A stretch of 64,000 nt of DNA from Nocardioides sp. ChNu-153 (GTDB lineage: Bacteria; Actinomycetota; Actinomycetes; Propionibacteriales; Nocardioidaceae), in NCBI RefSeq assembly GCF_030466625.1, contig NZ_JADEVT010000009.1, positions 1 to 64,000 on the forward strand, read 5' to 3'. The position numbers and the translations under genes are program-made. Each line of letters starts with the position of its first letter. Position 1 is the stretch's first letter. This document shows, piece by piece, positions 7,558 through 16,001 of the stretch. The notes under the pieces are model-generated. The model had not been told where the DNA came from, made no database searches, and saw only the letters and a list, made by a program, of their open reading frames with translations.

Positions 7558-10500
7558 GTGGGATGGAACAACCCGGCGGTGCCGTGGAGCGAGCTGGAGC
7601 GCCGCCTGTCGGGGCGCCCCGGCGCCGACGACGCGCCGGTGTCGCGCCGCAAGCGGGCGCCCGTCGTCATCCCGCCGGCGCCCGGGTCCGCGGGGGGCGT
7701 GCCCTACGCGGAGCTGCACTGCCACAGCCACTACAGCTTCCTCGACGGGGCGAGCGCGCCCGACGCGCTGGTCGCCGAGGCGGTGCGCCTCGGGCTGCAC
7801 GGGCTGGCGCTCACCGACCACGACGGCTTCCACGGCGCGCCGATGCTCGCGGAGGCGGCCCAGGGCCAGCCGCTGCGCACGGTCTACGGCGCCGAGCTCT
7901 CCCTCGGCCTGTCCGGCCCGCAGAACGGCGTGCCCGACCCGGAGGGCCACCACCTGCTCGTGCTGGCGCGCGGGGTCGAGGGCTACCACCGGCTCGCGGG
8001 CGCGATGACGGAGGCGCACCTGCGCGGTGACGAGAAGGGCCGGCCGGTCCACGACGTCGACGAGCTCGTCGACCGTGGCCGGGGCCACTGGCTGGTGCTG
8101 ACCGGCTGCCGCAAGGGCGCCGTCCGGGCGGCGCTCGCCCACGGCGGCCCGGCCGCCGCGGCGGCGGCGCTCGACGACCTGGTCGACCGGTTCGGGGCGG
8201 AGCACGTCGTCGTGGAGCTCACCCACCACCGCCGCCCGGGCGACACCGAGGCCAACGACGTGCTCGCCGGCATCGCCGCCGACCGCGGGCTGCCGGTGGT
8301 CGCGACGGGCAACGTCCACCACGCGACGCCGTCCGAGCACCGGCTGGCCACGGCCATGGCCGCCGTGCGCGCCCGCCGCAGCCTCACGGACATGGACGGG
8401 TGGCTGCCGCCCGGCCCGTCGGCGTACCTGCGCAGCGGGGTGGAGATGACCCGCCTCCTGGGCCGGTACGACGGAGCGGTCGCCCGCAGCGTGCAGCTCG
8501 CCGACGAGCTGGCCTTCGACCTGCGCAAGGCCTCGCCCGAGCTGCCGACGCGCAACATCCCGCCCGGGCACACGGCGACGAGCTGGCTGCGCGAGCTGGT
8601 GCGCCGCGGGTTCGCGGAGCGCTACGCCGGCACCGAGAACGAGGCCGAGGCCGCCCCGCGGATCGAGGCCGAGCTGGCCGTCATCGAGCGCAAGAACTTC
8701 GCGGGCTACTTCGTGATCGTGCACGACATCGTCGCCTTCGCCCGCAGCCAGGACATCCTCTGCCAGGGCCGCGGGTCGGCGGCGAGCTCCGCGGTCTGCT
8801 ACGCCCTGGGCATCACTGCCGTGGACGCCGTCTACTACCGCCTGCCGTTCGAGCGGTTCATCTCCGAGCACCGCGACGAGGAGCCCGACATCGACGTCGA
8901 CATCGACTCCGACCGGCGCGAGGAGGTGATCCAGTGGGTCTACGACACCTACGGGCGGCGCAACGCCGCCCAGGTCGCCAACGTCATCACCTACCGCCCG
9001 CGGATGGCGGTGCGCGACGCCGCGAAGGCGCTCGGCCACTCGACGGGCCAGCAGGACGCGTGGAGCAAGCAGGTCGACGGCTGGGGCCGCGAGATCGACC
9101 GCAGCCTCGACATCCCCGGCCCGGTGCTCGACCTCGCCGAGCAGCTGGTCGGGGCGCCGCGGCACCTGGGCATCCACTCGGGCGGCATGGTGCTCACCGA
9201 GCGGCCCATCGGGGAGGTCGTGCCCATCGAGCGGGCCCGGATGGACCGGCGCACGGTGCTGCAGTGGGACAAGGACGCCTGCGAGACGATGGGCCTGGTC
9301 AAGTTCGACCTGCTGGGCCTCGGCATGCTCGGCGCGCTCGACCACATGATGCGGCTGGTCGAGCAGCACCTCGGGGTGCGCTGGCGGATGGACACGGTGC
9401 CGCGCGAGGAGCCGTGCGTCTACGACATGCTCTGCCGCGCCGACTCGATCGGCGTCTTCCAGGTCGAGAGCCGCGCGCAGATCGGCACGCTCCCGCGGCT
9501 GCAGCCGCGCTGCTTCTACGACCTGGCCATCGAGATCGCCCTCATCCGCCCCGGACCCATCCAGGGCGGCGCCGTGCACCCCTACGTGCGCCGGGCCACG
9601 GGCAAGGAGCCGATCCGCTACGAGCACCCCGACCTCGAGCCCGTGCTCGAGCGCACCCTCGGGGTGCCGCTGTTCCAGGAGCAGCTCATGGCGATGGCGG
9701 TCGCGATCGGTGACTGCACCCGCGACGACGCCGACCTGCTGCGCCGCGCCATGGGCTCCAAGCGGGGCGTGGAGCGCATCGAGTCGGTGAAGGAGAAGCT
9801 CTTCGCCGGCATGGAGCGCCGCGGCATCACCGGGGAGCGGGCCGAGGGGATCTACCTGCAGATCCTGTCGTTCGCGAACTTCGGGTTCGCCGAGTCCCAC
9901 GCGCTCAGCTTCGCGCTGCTCGTCTACCACTCGTCGTGGTTCAAGCTGCACTACCCGGCGGCCTTCCTCGCCGGCCTGCTGCGCAACCAGCCGATGGGGT
10001 TCTACTCGCCGCAGTCGCTCGTCGGCGACGCCCGGCGCCACGGGGTGCGGGTGCTGCGGCCCGACGTGGCCCGATCCTCGGCCCAGGCCGACCTCGAGCC
10101 GCTCGAGGCGGGCACCGCGCCGCCCACCCGGTTCCCCGAGCAGGTCCAGCACCGGTACGACGGGGAGCTCGCCGTCCGCCTCGGGCTCGACGGCGTGCAG
10201 GGCATCGGGCTGGACGTGGCCCGGCGCATCGTCGCCGAGCGGGAGCGCGCGCCGTACGCGAGCGTCACCGACCTGTCGCGGCGCGCGGCCCTGACGACGC
10301 CGCAGCTCGAGGCGCTCGCCACGGCCGGGGCGCTGGGTTGCTTCGGGCTCGAGCGGCGCGAGGCGCTGTGGAGCGCGGGGTACGCCGAGAGCGCCGAGCA
10401 CCTGCCCGGCACGACACCGGCTCCCGCGCCGCCGACGCTGCCGGCGATGGCGGAGGTCGAGGAGACGCTGGCGGACCTGTGGGCGACCCGCATCTCCCCG

Positions 10501-10887
10501 GAGCACCACCCCGTCGAGCACCTGCGGGGGCTGCTGCGGGAGGCGGGGGTGCGCTCGGTGGCCGATCTCGAGCACACGGAGGCCAACCGGCGGGTGCACG
10601 TCGCCGGCCTCGTGACCCACCGGCAGCGGCCCGGCACGGCGCAGGGCACGACGTTCCTCAACCTCGAGGACGAGACGGGGATGCTCAACGTCGTCTGCTC
10701 GGTGGGGGTGTTCGCCCGCCACCGGCACGTGGCGCGCAACCGGGTGGCCGTCGTGGTCCGGGGGATCCTCGAGCGCAGCGACGGGGTGACGAACCTCGTG
10801 GCCGACCGGCTCGAGGCCATCGACACGGTGGTGCCGGGCGCGGGGGAGGTGCTCCAGTCCCGCGCCCGGTCCCGCGACTTCCGCTGA
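7558..10887 (+). CDS. dnaE2: Error-prone DNA polymerase III alpha subunit DnaE2
   Basis: A 1109-residue C-family polymerase used for SOS mutagenesis and lesion bypass with ImuA' and ImuB. The N-terminus MGWNNPAVPWSELERRLSG is typical of DnaE2. The PHP domain begins near residue 50 (AELHCHSHYSFLDG). The polymerase core shows CQGRGSAASS (about residue 401) and PDIDVDIDSDRREE (about residue 443, two catalytic Asp), with the third Asp in KFDLLGLG (about 582). A helix-hairpin-helix region and an OB fold (VHVAGLVTHRQRPGTAQGTT) close the protein. The GTG at 7558 follows the LexA box and -10 directly. The same reading frame is open for 1.6 kb upstream, but the leaderless promoter and family length fix this start. 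Confidence 0.95.
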   Translation: MGWNNPAVPWSELERRLSGRPGADDAPVSRRKRAPVVIPPAPGSAGGVPYAELHCHSHYSFLDGASAPDALVAEAVRLGLHGLALTDHDGFHGAPMLAEAAQGQPLRTVYGAELSLGLSGPQNGVPDPEGHHLLVLARGVEGYHRLAGAMTEAHLRGDEKGRPVHDVDELVDRGRGHWLVLTGCRKGAVRAALAHGGPAAAAAALDDLVDRFGAEHVVVELTHHRRPGDTEANDVLAGIAADRGLPVVATGNVHHATPSEHRLATAMAAVRARRSLTDMDGWLPPGPSAYLRSGVEMTRLLGRYDGAVARSVQLADELAFDLRKASPELPTRNIPPGHTATSWLRELVRRGFAERYAGTENEAEAAPRIEAELAVIERKNFAGYFVIVHDIVAFARSQDILCQGRGSAASSAVCYALGITAVDAVYYRLPFERFISEHRDEEPDIDVDIDSDRREEVIQWVYDTYGRRNAAQVANVITYRPRMAVRDAAKALGHSTGQQDAWSKQVDGWGREIDRSLDIPGPVLDLAEQLVGAPRHLGIHSGGMVLTERPIGEVVPIERARMDRRTVLQWDKDACETMGLVKFDLLGLGMLGALDHMMRLVEQHLGVRWRMDTVPREEPCVYDMLCRADSIGVFQVESRAQIGTLPRLQPRCFYDLAIEIALIRPGPIQGGAVHPYVRRATGKEPIRYEHPDLEPVLERTLGVPLFQEQLMAMAVAIGDCTRDDADLLRRAMGSKRGVERIESVKEKLFAGMERRGITGERAEGIYLQILSFANFGFAESHALSFALLVYHSSWFKLHYPAAFLAGLLRNQPMGFYSPQSLVGDARRHGVRVLRPDVARSSAQADLEPLEAGTAPPTRFPEQVQHRYDGELAVRLGLDGVQGIGLDVARRIVAERERAPYASVTDLSRRAALTTPQLEALATAGALGCFGLERREALWSAGYAESAEHLPGTTPAPAPPTLPAMAEVEETLADLWATRISPEHHPVEHLRGLLREAGVRSVADLEHTEANRRVHVAGLVTHRQRPGTAQGTTFLNLEDETGMLNVVCSVGVFARHRHVARNRVAVVVRGILERSDGVTNLVADRLEAIDTVVPGAGEVLQSRARSRDFR

Positions 10888-10888
10888 G

Positions 10889-10908
10889 CCGTCCTGCGGG
10901 TGGGACGG
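10889..10908. terminator. Weak hairpin after dnaE2
   Basis: CCGTCC and GGACGG flank an 8-nt loop in the 47-bp gap between the convergent dnaE2 and reductase genes. The stem is short and there is no T-tract, so terminator function is tentative. Confidence 0.4.
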
Positions 10909-10934
10909 TCGCAGCGGACGGGCCTGCTGCCGCC

Positions 10935-11951
10935 TCAGTCGCTGGTGCGGACGACCATCTTGCCGACGTTGCCGCCCCGCATCATGGTCAGCAGCGCCTC
11001 GACCGCGTTCTCGACCCCGTCGACGACGGTCTCGTCGTACGCGATCCGCCCGTCGGCGAACCAGCCGGCCATCCGCTCGCCGAACTCGCCCGCGAGGTCG
11101 CGGTGGTCGCCGAGCGTGAAGCCGCGCAGGGTGAGGCCCTGGGTGATGATCCGGAACATGTTGCGCGGGCCCGGCACGGGGGCGTCGGCGTTGTACGCCG
11201 CGATCGCGCCGCACAGCGCCATCCGCCCGCCGCGGTTCATGGCGCCCAACGCGGCCTCGAGGTGCTCGCCACCCACGTTGTCGAAGTAGAGGTCGACCCC
11301 GTCGGGCGCCGCCTCCGCGAGCTGGTCGCGCACCGGCCCGGCCTTGTAGTCGAAGGCGGCGTCGTAGCCGTACTTGTCGCTCAGCAGGGCGACCTTCTCC
11401 GGGGAGCCCGCCGACCCGACGACGCGCCCCGCGCCGAGCAGCCGCGCGATCTGGCCCACGGCGGTGCCCACGGCGCCGGCGGCGCCGGAGACGAAGACGG
11501 TGTCGCCCTCGCGCAGCCCGGCGATGCGGGTCAGCCCGACGTACGCCGTCAGCCCCGTCATCCCGAGGATGCCGAGGTGCAGCGAGAGCGGCGCCCCCGG
11601 GACCTCCCGCACCGGGCGGAACGCCCGCGCCGGGCCCTGGGCGACGTCGCGCCACCCGAGGTCGTGGAGCACCGGCGTACCGACCGCCAGGGCGTCGTCG
11701 CGGGACGCGACCACGCGGCCGACCGCGCCACCCGTCATCGTCTCGCCGAGCGCGAAGGGCGGGATGTAGCTCTTGCCCTCGTTCATGCGCCCGCGCATGT
11801 AGGGGTCGACGGAGACGAACGCGTTGGCGACACGCACCTCGCCGGGCTCGAGGTCGGGCAGCTCGACCTCCACCGTGCGGAAGTCGTCGGGCTCCGGCCA
11901 CCCCGTGGGGCGGCGGACGAGCTGGACCTGGGTGCTGGTGGTGGGGACCAC
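10935..11951 (-). CDS. NADP-dependent medium-chain oxidoreductase (CurA/leukotriene-dehydrogenase type)
   Basis: A 338-residue zinc-independent MDR protein of the CurA / prostaglandin-reductase group, expected to reduce alpha,beta-unsaturated ketones or quinones with NADPH. FVSVDPYMRGRM is the family signature in the substrate domain. VFVSGAAGAVGTAVGQIARL is the Rossmann Gly motif, and the KYGYDAAFDYK region follows, as in PTGR proteins. No zinc ligands are seen. The GTG at 11951 has GAGAGGAG upstream. It is divergent from the TetR gene, with a large palindrome between them, so it is the likely target of that repressor. An open extension further 5' runs antisense through the TetR gene and is not real. 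Confidence 0.87.
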   Translation of the reverse strand: MVPTTSTQVQLVRRPTGWPEPDDFRTVEVELPDLEPGEVRVANAFVSVDPYMRGRMNEGKSYIPPFALGETMTGGAVGRVVASRDDALAVGTPVLHDLGWRDVAQGPARAFRPVREVPGAPLSLHLGILGMTGLTAYVGLTRIAGLREGDTVFVSGAAGAVGTAVGQIARLLGAGRVVGSAGSPEKVALLSDKYGYDAAFDYKAGPVRDQLAEAAPDGVDLYFDNVGGEHLEAALGAMNRGGRMALCGAIAAYNADAPVPGPRNMFRIITQGLTLRGFTLGDHRDLAGEFGERMAGWFADGRIAYDETVVDGVENAVEALLTMMRGGNVGKMVVRTSD

Positions 11952-11986
11952 GGTGCTCCTCTCGAGCGGTTCGGGCGCTTGTTGGA

Positions 11987-12014
11987 CCGTTCGATCCAGA
12001 ATAGGATCGAACGG
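11987..12014. promoter_or_regulatory. Palindromic TetR operator between divergent promoters
   Basis: A perfect inverted repeat: CCGTTCGATCC, a 6-nt spacer AGAATA, then GGATCGAACGG. The spacer itself forms the minus-strand -10 (TATTCT). On the plus strand TAGGAT (12002-12007) pairs with TTGTTG (11979-11984) at 17-bp spacing. One bound repressor dimer would therefore block both the reductase and the tetR gene. Confidence 0.85.
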
Positions 12015-12044
12015 AGGGACCGCAAGTCGTCGAGGAGGTGCGTC

Positions 12045-12656
12045 GTGGCCCGGACCCAGGCGTTCGACACCGGGGCCGCCGTGCGCGCCGCCCGCGAGGT
12101 GTTCTGGCGCGACGGCTTCGAGAGCGCCGCCCTGCCGGCGCTGGAACGGGCGACCGGCCTGTCGCGCTCCAGCATCTACAACACGTTCGGCAGCAAGCAG
12201 GGCCTCTTCGAACGGGCGGTGGCCAGCTACCTCGACGAGGTCGTCCGCCCCCGGCTCGCGCCGCTGCTCGCCGACGAGGTCGACCCCGGCGCGCTCGCGG
12301 CGTACCTCACCGGCCTGCGCGCCGTGCTGGCCGACGAGCGCACGACCTCCGCGCGTCACGGGTGCCTGCTCATGAGCGCCGCCGGCGCCCCCATCGGGCG
12401 CGACGACGTGGTCCGCGCGGCCGTCGCCGACTACCGCGCCGAGCTGCGCCGGGCGGTCGGCCGGGGCGTCGACGCCCGCGACCCCGCCCCCCTGACCTCG
12501 GTCGGCGGTCGGTCGGCGGCCTGGCGCGGCGCCGTCGCCGATGCCGTCAGCGCCCTCGTCCTCGCCGCGCTGGCCCTCGTGCGGATCGACCGGGGCGAGG
12601 CGCTGCGCTCCCTCGACGCGGCCCTCGTGCTCGTCGACGGTCCCGTGGGGACCTGA
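12045..12656 (+). CDS. TetR/AcrR family transcriptional regulator
   Basis: A 203-residue TetR-type repressor. The N-terminal helix-turn-helix is visible: AAREVFWRDGFESAALPALE, then TGLSRSSIYNTFGSKQGLFE (about residues 35-54). The C-terminal ligand and dimer domain carries a conserved GCLLMSAA segment seen in regulators of oxidoreductases. The GTG at 12045 has GGAGG with 6-nt spacing. It is divergent from the CurA-like reductase and faces an 11+11 bp palindrome, which suggests autoregulation and control of that reductase. The ligand is unknown, perhaps the reductase's reactive carbonyl or quinone substrate. Confidence 0.9.
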   Translation: MARTQAFDTGAAVRAAREVFWRDGFESAALPALERATGLSRSSIYNTFGSKQGLFERAVASYLDEVVRPRLAPLLADEVDPGALAAYLTGLRAVLADERTTSARHGCLLMSAAGAPIGRDDVVRAAVADYRAELRRAVGRGVDARDPAPLTSVGGRSAAWRGAVADAVSALVLAALALVRIDRGEALRSLDAALVLVDGPVGT

Positions 12657-12673
12657 CCCGCACACTGGAGCCC

Positions 12674-12970
12674 ATGATCCGCAACGTGGTGCTCGGCGTC
12701 CTCAAGCCCGGAGTGACGACCGAGCGCCTCGACGCGGCCCTCGCGGCGGTGCGGGGACTGGCGGTCACCGGGCTCGACGCGCGCGTGGTCGCCGGGCGCG
12801 ACCTCGGCCTGCGGGAGGGCAACGCGTCGTACGCGATCACCGTCGACGTGGCGAGCGAGGCCGACCTCGTGCGCTTCGACCGCGACCCCGAGCACGACCG
12901 CGTCCGGCGCGAGCTCCTCGTGCCCATCTCGCGCAGCATGCAGCAGGTGCAGTTCCGGCTCCCCGGCTGA
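12674..12970 (+). CDS. Dabb (stress-responsive A/B barrel) domain protein
   Basis: A 98-residue single-domain protein of the Dabb ferredoxin-like barrel family. It starts MIRNVVLGVLKPGVT and has a middle strand region YAITVDVASEADLVRFDRDP ending with the helix residues EHDRVRRELLVP, as in other Dabb proteins. The family dimerises into a barrel; some members are polyketide cyclases or stress proteins, so the precise role is unknown. The ATG at 12674 lies 17 bp after the tetR stop with a short GGAG upstream, so it may be cotranscribed with tetR. Confidence 0.75.
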   Translation: MIRNVVLGVLKPGVTTERLDAALAAVRGLAVTGLDARVVAGRDLGLREGNASYAITVDVASEADLVRFDRDPEHDRVRRELLVPISRSMQQVQFRLPG

Positions 12971-13005
12971 GGAGCGCCGTTGCGGCCGGTGGCTAGCGTG
13001 TCGAG

Positions 13006-14457
13006 GTGACCGGGACGACGCAGGAGACCGAGGAGACCGCGTCGTACGAGCCGGACCCGCGGCGCTGGCGGATCCTCGGCGTGAGCCTCGTGGTCGGGTT
13101 CATGGTGCTGCTCGACGTGACGATCGTGAACGTCGCGATCCCGTCGATGAGCGCCGGCCTCGACACCGGGCCGGGCACCATCCAGTGGGTCGTGTCGGGC
13201 TACGCGCTCGCGTTCGGCCTCACCCTCGTCACCGGCGGGCGCCTGGGCGACGCGTTCGGCCGGCGCCGCCTCATGGTGGTCGGCCTGCTGGGCTTCATCG
13301 CCTCCAGCGCGGCGGCCGGGCTCGCCCCCGACGCGACGTGGCTGATCGTGGCCCGCCTGGTGCAGGGCGCCTCCGCCGGCCTGCTGACGCCCCAGAACTC
13401 CGGGCTCATCCAGACGCTGTTCCGGGGCCACGAGCGCGGCGTCGCGTTCGGCACCTTCGGTCTCGTCGTCTCCGTCTCCTCGGCGCTCGGCCCGGTCCTC
13501 GGCGGCCTCCTCATCGCGCTCGCGGGGGAGCAGGACGGGTGGCGCTGGATCTTCCTCGTCAACGTGCCCATCGGGCTGCTGCTCGTCGTGCCGATCCTGC
13601 GGATGGTGCCGGGCCGCGACCCGGCCGCCGCGGGGGAGAGCGTGCACCTCGACCTCGTCGGCGCCCTGCTGCTGGGCGCCACCGTCCTGGCCGTCCTCGT
13701 CCCCGTGATCAGCCTCGAGGGCGGGGCGCTGCTGCCGCTCGTGCTCCTCGTGCTGGTGCCCGGGCTCGCCGTCGCCTTCGTGCGCTGGGAGCGGCGGGTC
13801 GTGGCGCGGGGCGGGGCGCCGCTGCTCGACGTGAGCCTGCTCGTGCGCACGCCCGGCTACGCGAGCGGCGTGACCATCGGGACGCTGTACTTCACCGGCT
13901 TCACCGGCGTCTTCCTCGTGCTGAGCGTCTTCCTCCAGGAGGGCCGTGACCTCTCCGCCCTCGAGGCCGGTCTGCTGCTGTGCCCCTTCGCCGTCGGCTC
14001 GGCCGTCGCCTCGCCGCTCGCCGGGCGGGTCGTGGACCGCGTCGGGCGGGTGCTGACCGTCGTGGCGCTCGTCGTGCTGATGACGGGCCTCGTCGTGCTC
14101 GCGCTCGCCGTACCGCTGCAGGGCGCGCCGCTGTGGCTCGTGCTGTCGGTGCCGCTGCTCGTCGCGGGGGCCGGCGGTGGCGCGGTCGTCTCGCCCAACA
14201 TGACCCTCTCGCTCGCCGACGTGCCCACCCGCATGGGCGGCGCCGCCGGCGGCGCGCTGCAGACCGGGCAGCGCATCGGCGCGGCCATCGGCGCGGCGGT
14301 CGTCATGACGGCCTACCAGCTGGCGGTCGACGCCCTGGGCGACCCCGACGCCGCCCTGCGGTGGGGCATCGGGGTGTCGGTCGTGCTGCTGGCCGCGGCC
14401 CTCGCGGCCGCGACGTGGTCGTGGCGGCGCGAGCCGCAGCCGCTCGTCCGCGGCTGA
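13006..14457 (+). CDS. MFS transporter, DHA2 (EmrB/QacA) type drug exporter
   Basis: A 483-residue proton-driven efflux protein with about 14 hydrophobic segments. The TM1 motif LLDVTIVNVAIPSM is the DHA2 signature D1. The loop 2-3 motif GGRLGDAFGRRRLM is motif A, and ASAGLLTPQNSGLI lies in the TM4-5 region. The C-terminus ends with a short basic tail. The GTG at 13006 is 6 nt after a TAGCGT -10 (12994-12999), so the transcript is probably leaderless and independent of the genes upstream. Substrate unknown; drugs, dyes or natural products are typical. Confidence 0.9.
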   Translation: MTGTTQETEETASYEPDPRRWRILGVSLVVGFMVLLDVTIVNVAIPSMSAGLDTGPGTIQWVVSGYALAFGLTLVTGGRLGDAFGRRRLMVVGLLGFIASSAAAGLAPDATWLIVARLVQGASAGLLTPQNSGLIQTLFRGHERGVAFGTFGLVVSVSSALGPVLGGLLIALAGEQDGWRWIFLVNVPIGLLLVVPILRMVPGRDPAAAGESVHLDLVGALLLGATVLAVLVPVISLEGGALLPLVLLVLVPGLAVAFVRWERRVVARGGAPLLDVSLLVRTPGYASGVTIGTLYFTGFTGVFLVLSVFLQEGRDLSALEAGLLLCPFAVGSAVASPLAGRVVDRVGRVLTVVALVVLMTGLVVLALAVPLQGAPLWLVLSVPLLVAGAGGGAVVSPNMTLSLADVPTRMGGAAGGALQTGQRIGAAIGAAVVMTAYQLAVDALGDPDAALRWGIGVSVVLLAAALAAATWSWRREPQPLVRG

Positions 14458-14472
14458 CCGCGCCCGGGAGCC

Positions 14473-15096
14473 TCAGACCGGCGGGGGTACGGCGTCGCGC
14501 CTGCCCCACTTGTCGGTCCAGGTCGGCGGCGAGGCGAGCGTGGCGAGCAGCCGGTCGAGGTCGTCGTCGAAGGTCACGATCCCGCCCTGCTCGGGACGCA
14601 CGAAACCGCGCTCGACCATCCGGTCGCGCATGTCCCGCAGCGGGGCCCAGAAACCGTCGACGTCGAGGAACCCGCTGCGCTTGTGGTGGATGGACAGCTG
14701 CGCCCACGTCCACTGCTCCGCGACCTCCTCCAGCGTGCCCGCCCCGCCGGGCAGGGTGAGGAAGGCGTCGGCGCGCTCGGCCATCAGCGCCTTGCGCTCG
14801 TGCATCGACTCGACCACCACCAGCTCGGTGCACCCGGTGTGGGTGAGCTCGCGCTCGTCGAGCGCGCGGGGGATCACGCCCACCACCTCGCCGCCGGCCG
14901 CGAGCGCAGCGTCGGCGACCGTGCCCATGAGCCCGACGCGGCCCCCGCCGTACACGAGGGTGGTGCCGCGCTCCGCGAGCGTGCGCCCGGCGAGGCGGGC
15001 CGCGTCGGCGAAGGCGGGGGAGTCCCCGTAGGACGAGCCGCAGAACACGGCGACGGCCGAGAGCGGGCGGGGTGCGGCGGCAGGCTGGACGGTCAC
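14473..15096 (-). CDS. LOG family protein (TIGR00730, Rossmann phosphoribohydrolase)
   Basis: A 207-residue lysine-decarboxylase-like / LOG protein. The family cleaves nucleoside 5'-monophosphates, including cytokinin ribotides. VAVFCGSSYG opens the Rossmann fold, YGGGRVGLMG is the nucleotide loop, and PGGAGTLEEV is the catalytic PGGxGTxxE motif. SMHERKALM is also conserved. It is cytosolic. The GTG at 15096 is 6 nt after TACCGT on the minus strand (15103-15108), so it is probably leaderless. The last 20 residues are non-conserved. It is convergent with the MFS gene with a 15-bp gap. Confidence 0.9.
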   Translation of the reverse strand: MTVQPAAAPRPLSAVAVFCGSSYGDSPAFADAARLAGRTLAERGTTLVYGGGRVGLMGTVADAALAAGGEVVGVIPRALDERELTHTGCTELVVVESMHERKALMAERADAFLTLPGGAGTLEEVAEQWTWAQLSIHHKRSGFLDVDGFWAPLRDMRDRMVERGFVRPEQGGIVTFDDDLDRLLATLASPPTWTDKWGRRDAVPPPV

Positions 15097-15138
15097 GCGA
15101 GGACGGTATCCGCCCGTCCCAGCGGCCCGTCGCAGGGC

Positions 15139-15888
15139 TCAGCCGCGACTGATGGCGAAGGCGCTGATGAAGCCGAGCACGCACAGCGCGCCGTTGTAGA
15201 GGCCGGTCTCCTCGAACGCCTCGGGCACCATCGTGTCGACCACCATGGCGAGGATGGCGCCCGCCGCGAGCGCGGTGATGACGGCGACCGTGCCGCCCGG
15301 GGCGCCGGCGAACACGACGTACCCCAGCAGGCCGGCGATCCCGCTGGCGACCGCGATGGCCGACCACACGCCGAAGACGAAGGCGGCGCTGCGCCCGCTG
15401 CGCTTCATGCCGGCGGCGCTCGAGAGACCCTCGGGCAGGTTGGAGAGCAGGATGGCGGCGAGCACCGCGAGCCCGACCCCCTCGCCCCCGGTGAGCGACA
15501 GGCCGAGGACCGTGGACTCCGGGACACCGTCGAGCAGGGCGCCGATCGCGATGGCGGCGCCGCTGCCGCTCACCTGCCCCTCGCTGGGCTGCTGGTCCCC
15601 CGACCGCTTCCGGTGCCGCGCGCCCCGGCGGGCCAGGGCGACGTTGGCCGCGACGTAGGCGCCCGCGCCCACCAGCAGGCCCACGACCGTGGCGCCGAGC
15701 CCGCCCGTCCGCTCCGCCTCGTCCACGAGCTCGAACGACAGCGCCGAGACGAGCACGCCGGCGCCGAACGCCATGATCGCAGCGATGACGAGGCGCGGGA
15801 CGCGCACGAACCAGGCGATCGCGGCGCCCACGACGAGCGCCCCGCCGGACACCAGCCCCCACAGGCCGGCCTGCATCCACTCGGGCAC
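15139..15888 (-). CDS. ZIP family metal transporter
   Basis: A 249-residue membrane protein of the ZIP (zinc/iron permease) family with about eight hydrophobic segments. [17 protein letters not shown] carries the H-less but recognisable TM4 region (D-G-x-P-E), and [12 protein letters not shown] is the TM5 N-x-P-E-G motif that forms the metal site. A hydrophilic, Arg/Lys/Gln/Ser-rich loop lies between TM3 and TM4. The start is uncertain: GTG at 15888 is chosen as the closest to the first membrane segment, with ATG at 15876 as an alternative. Further upstream the frame is a tandem repeat and unlikely to be coding. Confidence 0.75.
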   Translation of the reverse strand: MPEWMQAGLWGLVSGGALVVGAAIAWFVRVPRLVIAAIMAFGAGVLVSALSFELVDEAERTGGLGATVVGLLVGAGAYVAANVALARRGARHRKRSGDQQPSEGQVSGSGAAIAIGALLDGVPESTVLGLSLTGGEGVGLAVLAAILLSNLPEGLSSAAGMKRSGRSAAFVFGVWSAIAVASGIAGLLGYVVFAGAPGGTVAVITALAAGAILAMVVDTMVPEAFEETGLYNGALCVLGFISAFAISRG

Positions 15889-15918
15889 ACGCCCATCATG
15901 GCCCCGCGCCCCAGGGCC

Positions 15919-15950
15919 GGGGACACAGGGACACGGGGACACAGGGACAC
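15919..15950. repeat. Two 16-bp tandem copies upstream of the ZIP gene
   Basis: GGGGACACAGGGACAC is repeated twice without mismatch and is followed by GGGGCAC. It lies in the 113-bp gap between the divergent ZIP and Fur-family genes. It could be slippage-prone DNA or a regulator site; nothing else supports a function. Confidence 0.6.
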
Positions 15951-16001
15951 GGGGCACCGCTGTGCGCATGCTGCCCTCCGGCCCCGGGTACCCGGCTCCA
16001 C

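Noticed and set aside
7279..11901. A 4.6-kb minus-strand frame antisense to dnaE2
   Set aside because: It mirrors the coding bias of dnaE2 (low-complexity His/Arg/Gly/Ala protein) and has no recognisable domain.
9936..12044. A very long open frame that runs through the end of dnaE2 and antisense to the reductase into TetR
   Set aside because: The sequence is Arg/Ala/Gly-rich with no homology, and well supported genes occupy the same DNA in other frames. Very high GC makes long accidental frames common here.
15889..15969. Extended N-terminus of the ZIP transporter
   Set aside because: The extra 27 codons consist of the 16-bp repeat and code for a Pro/Cys/Val repeat without membrane character.
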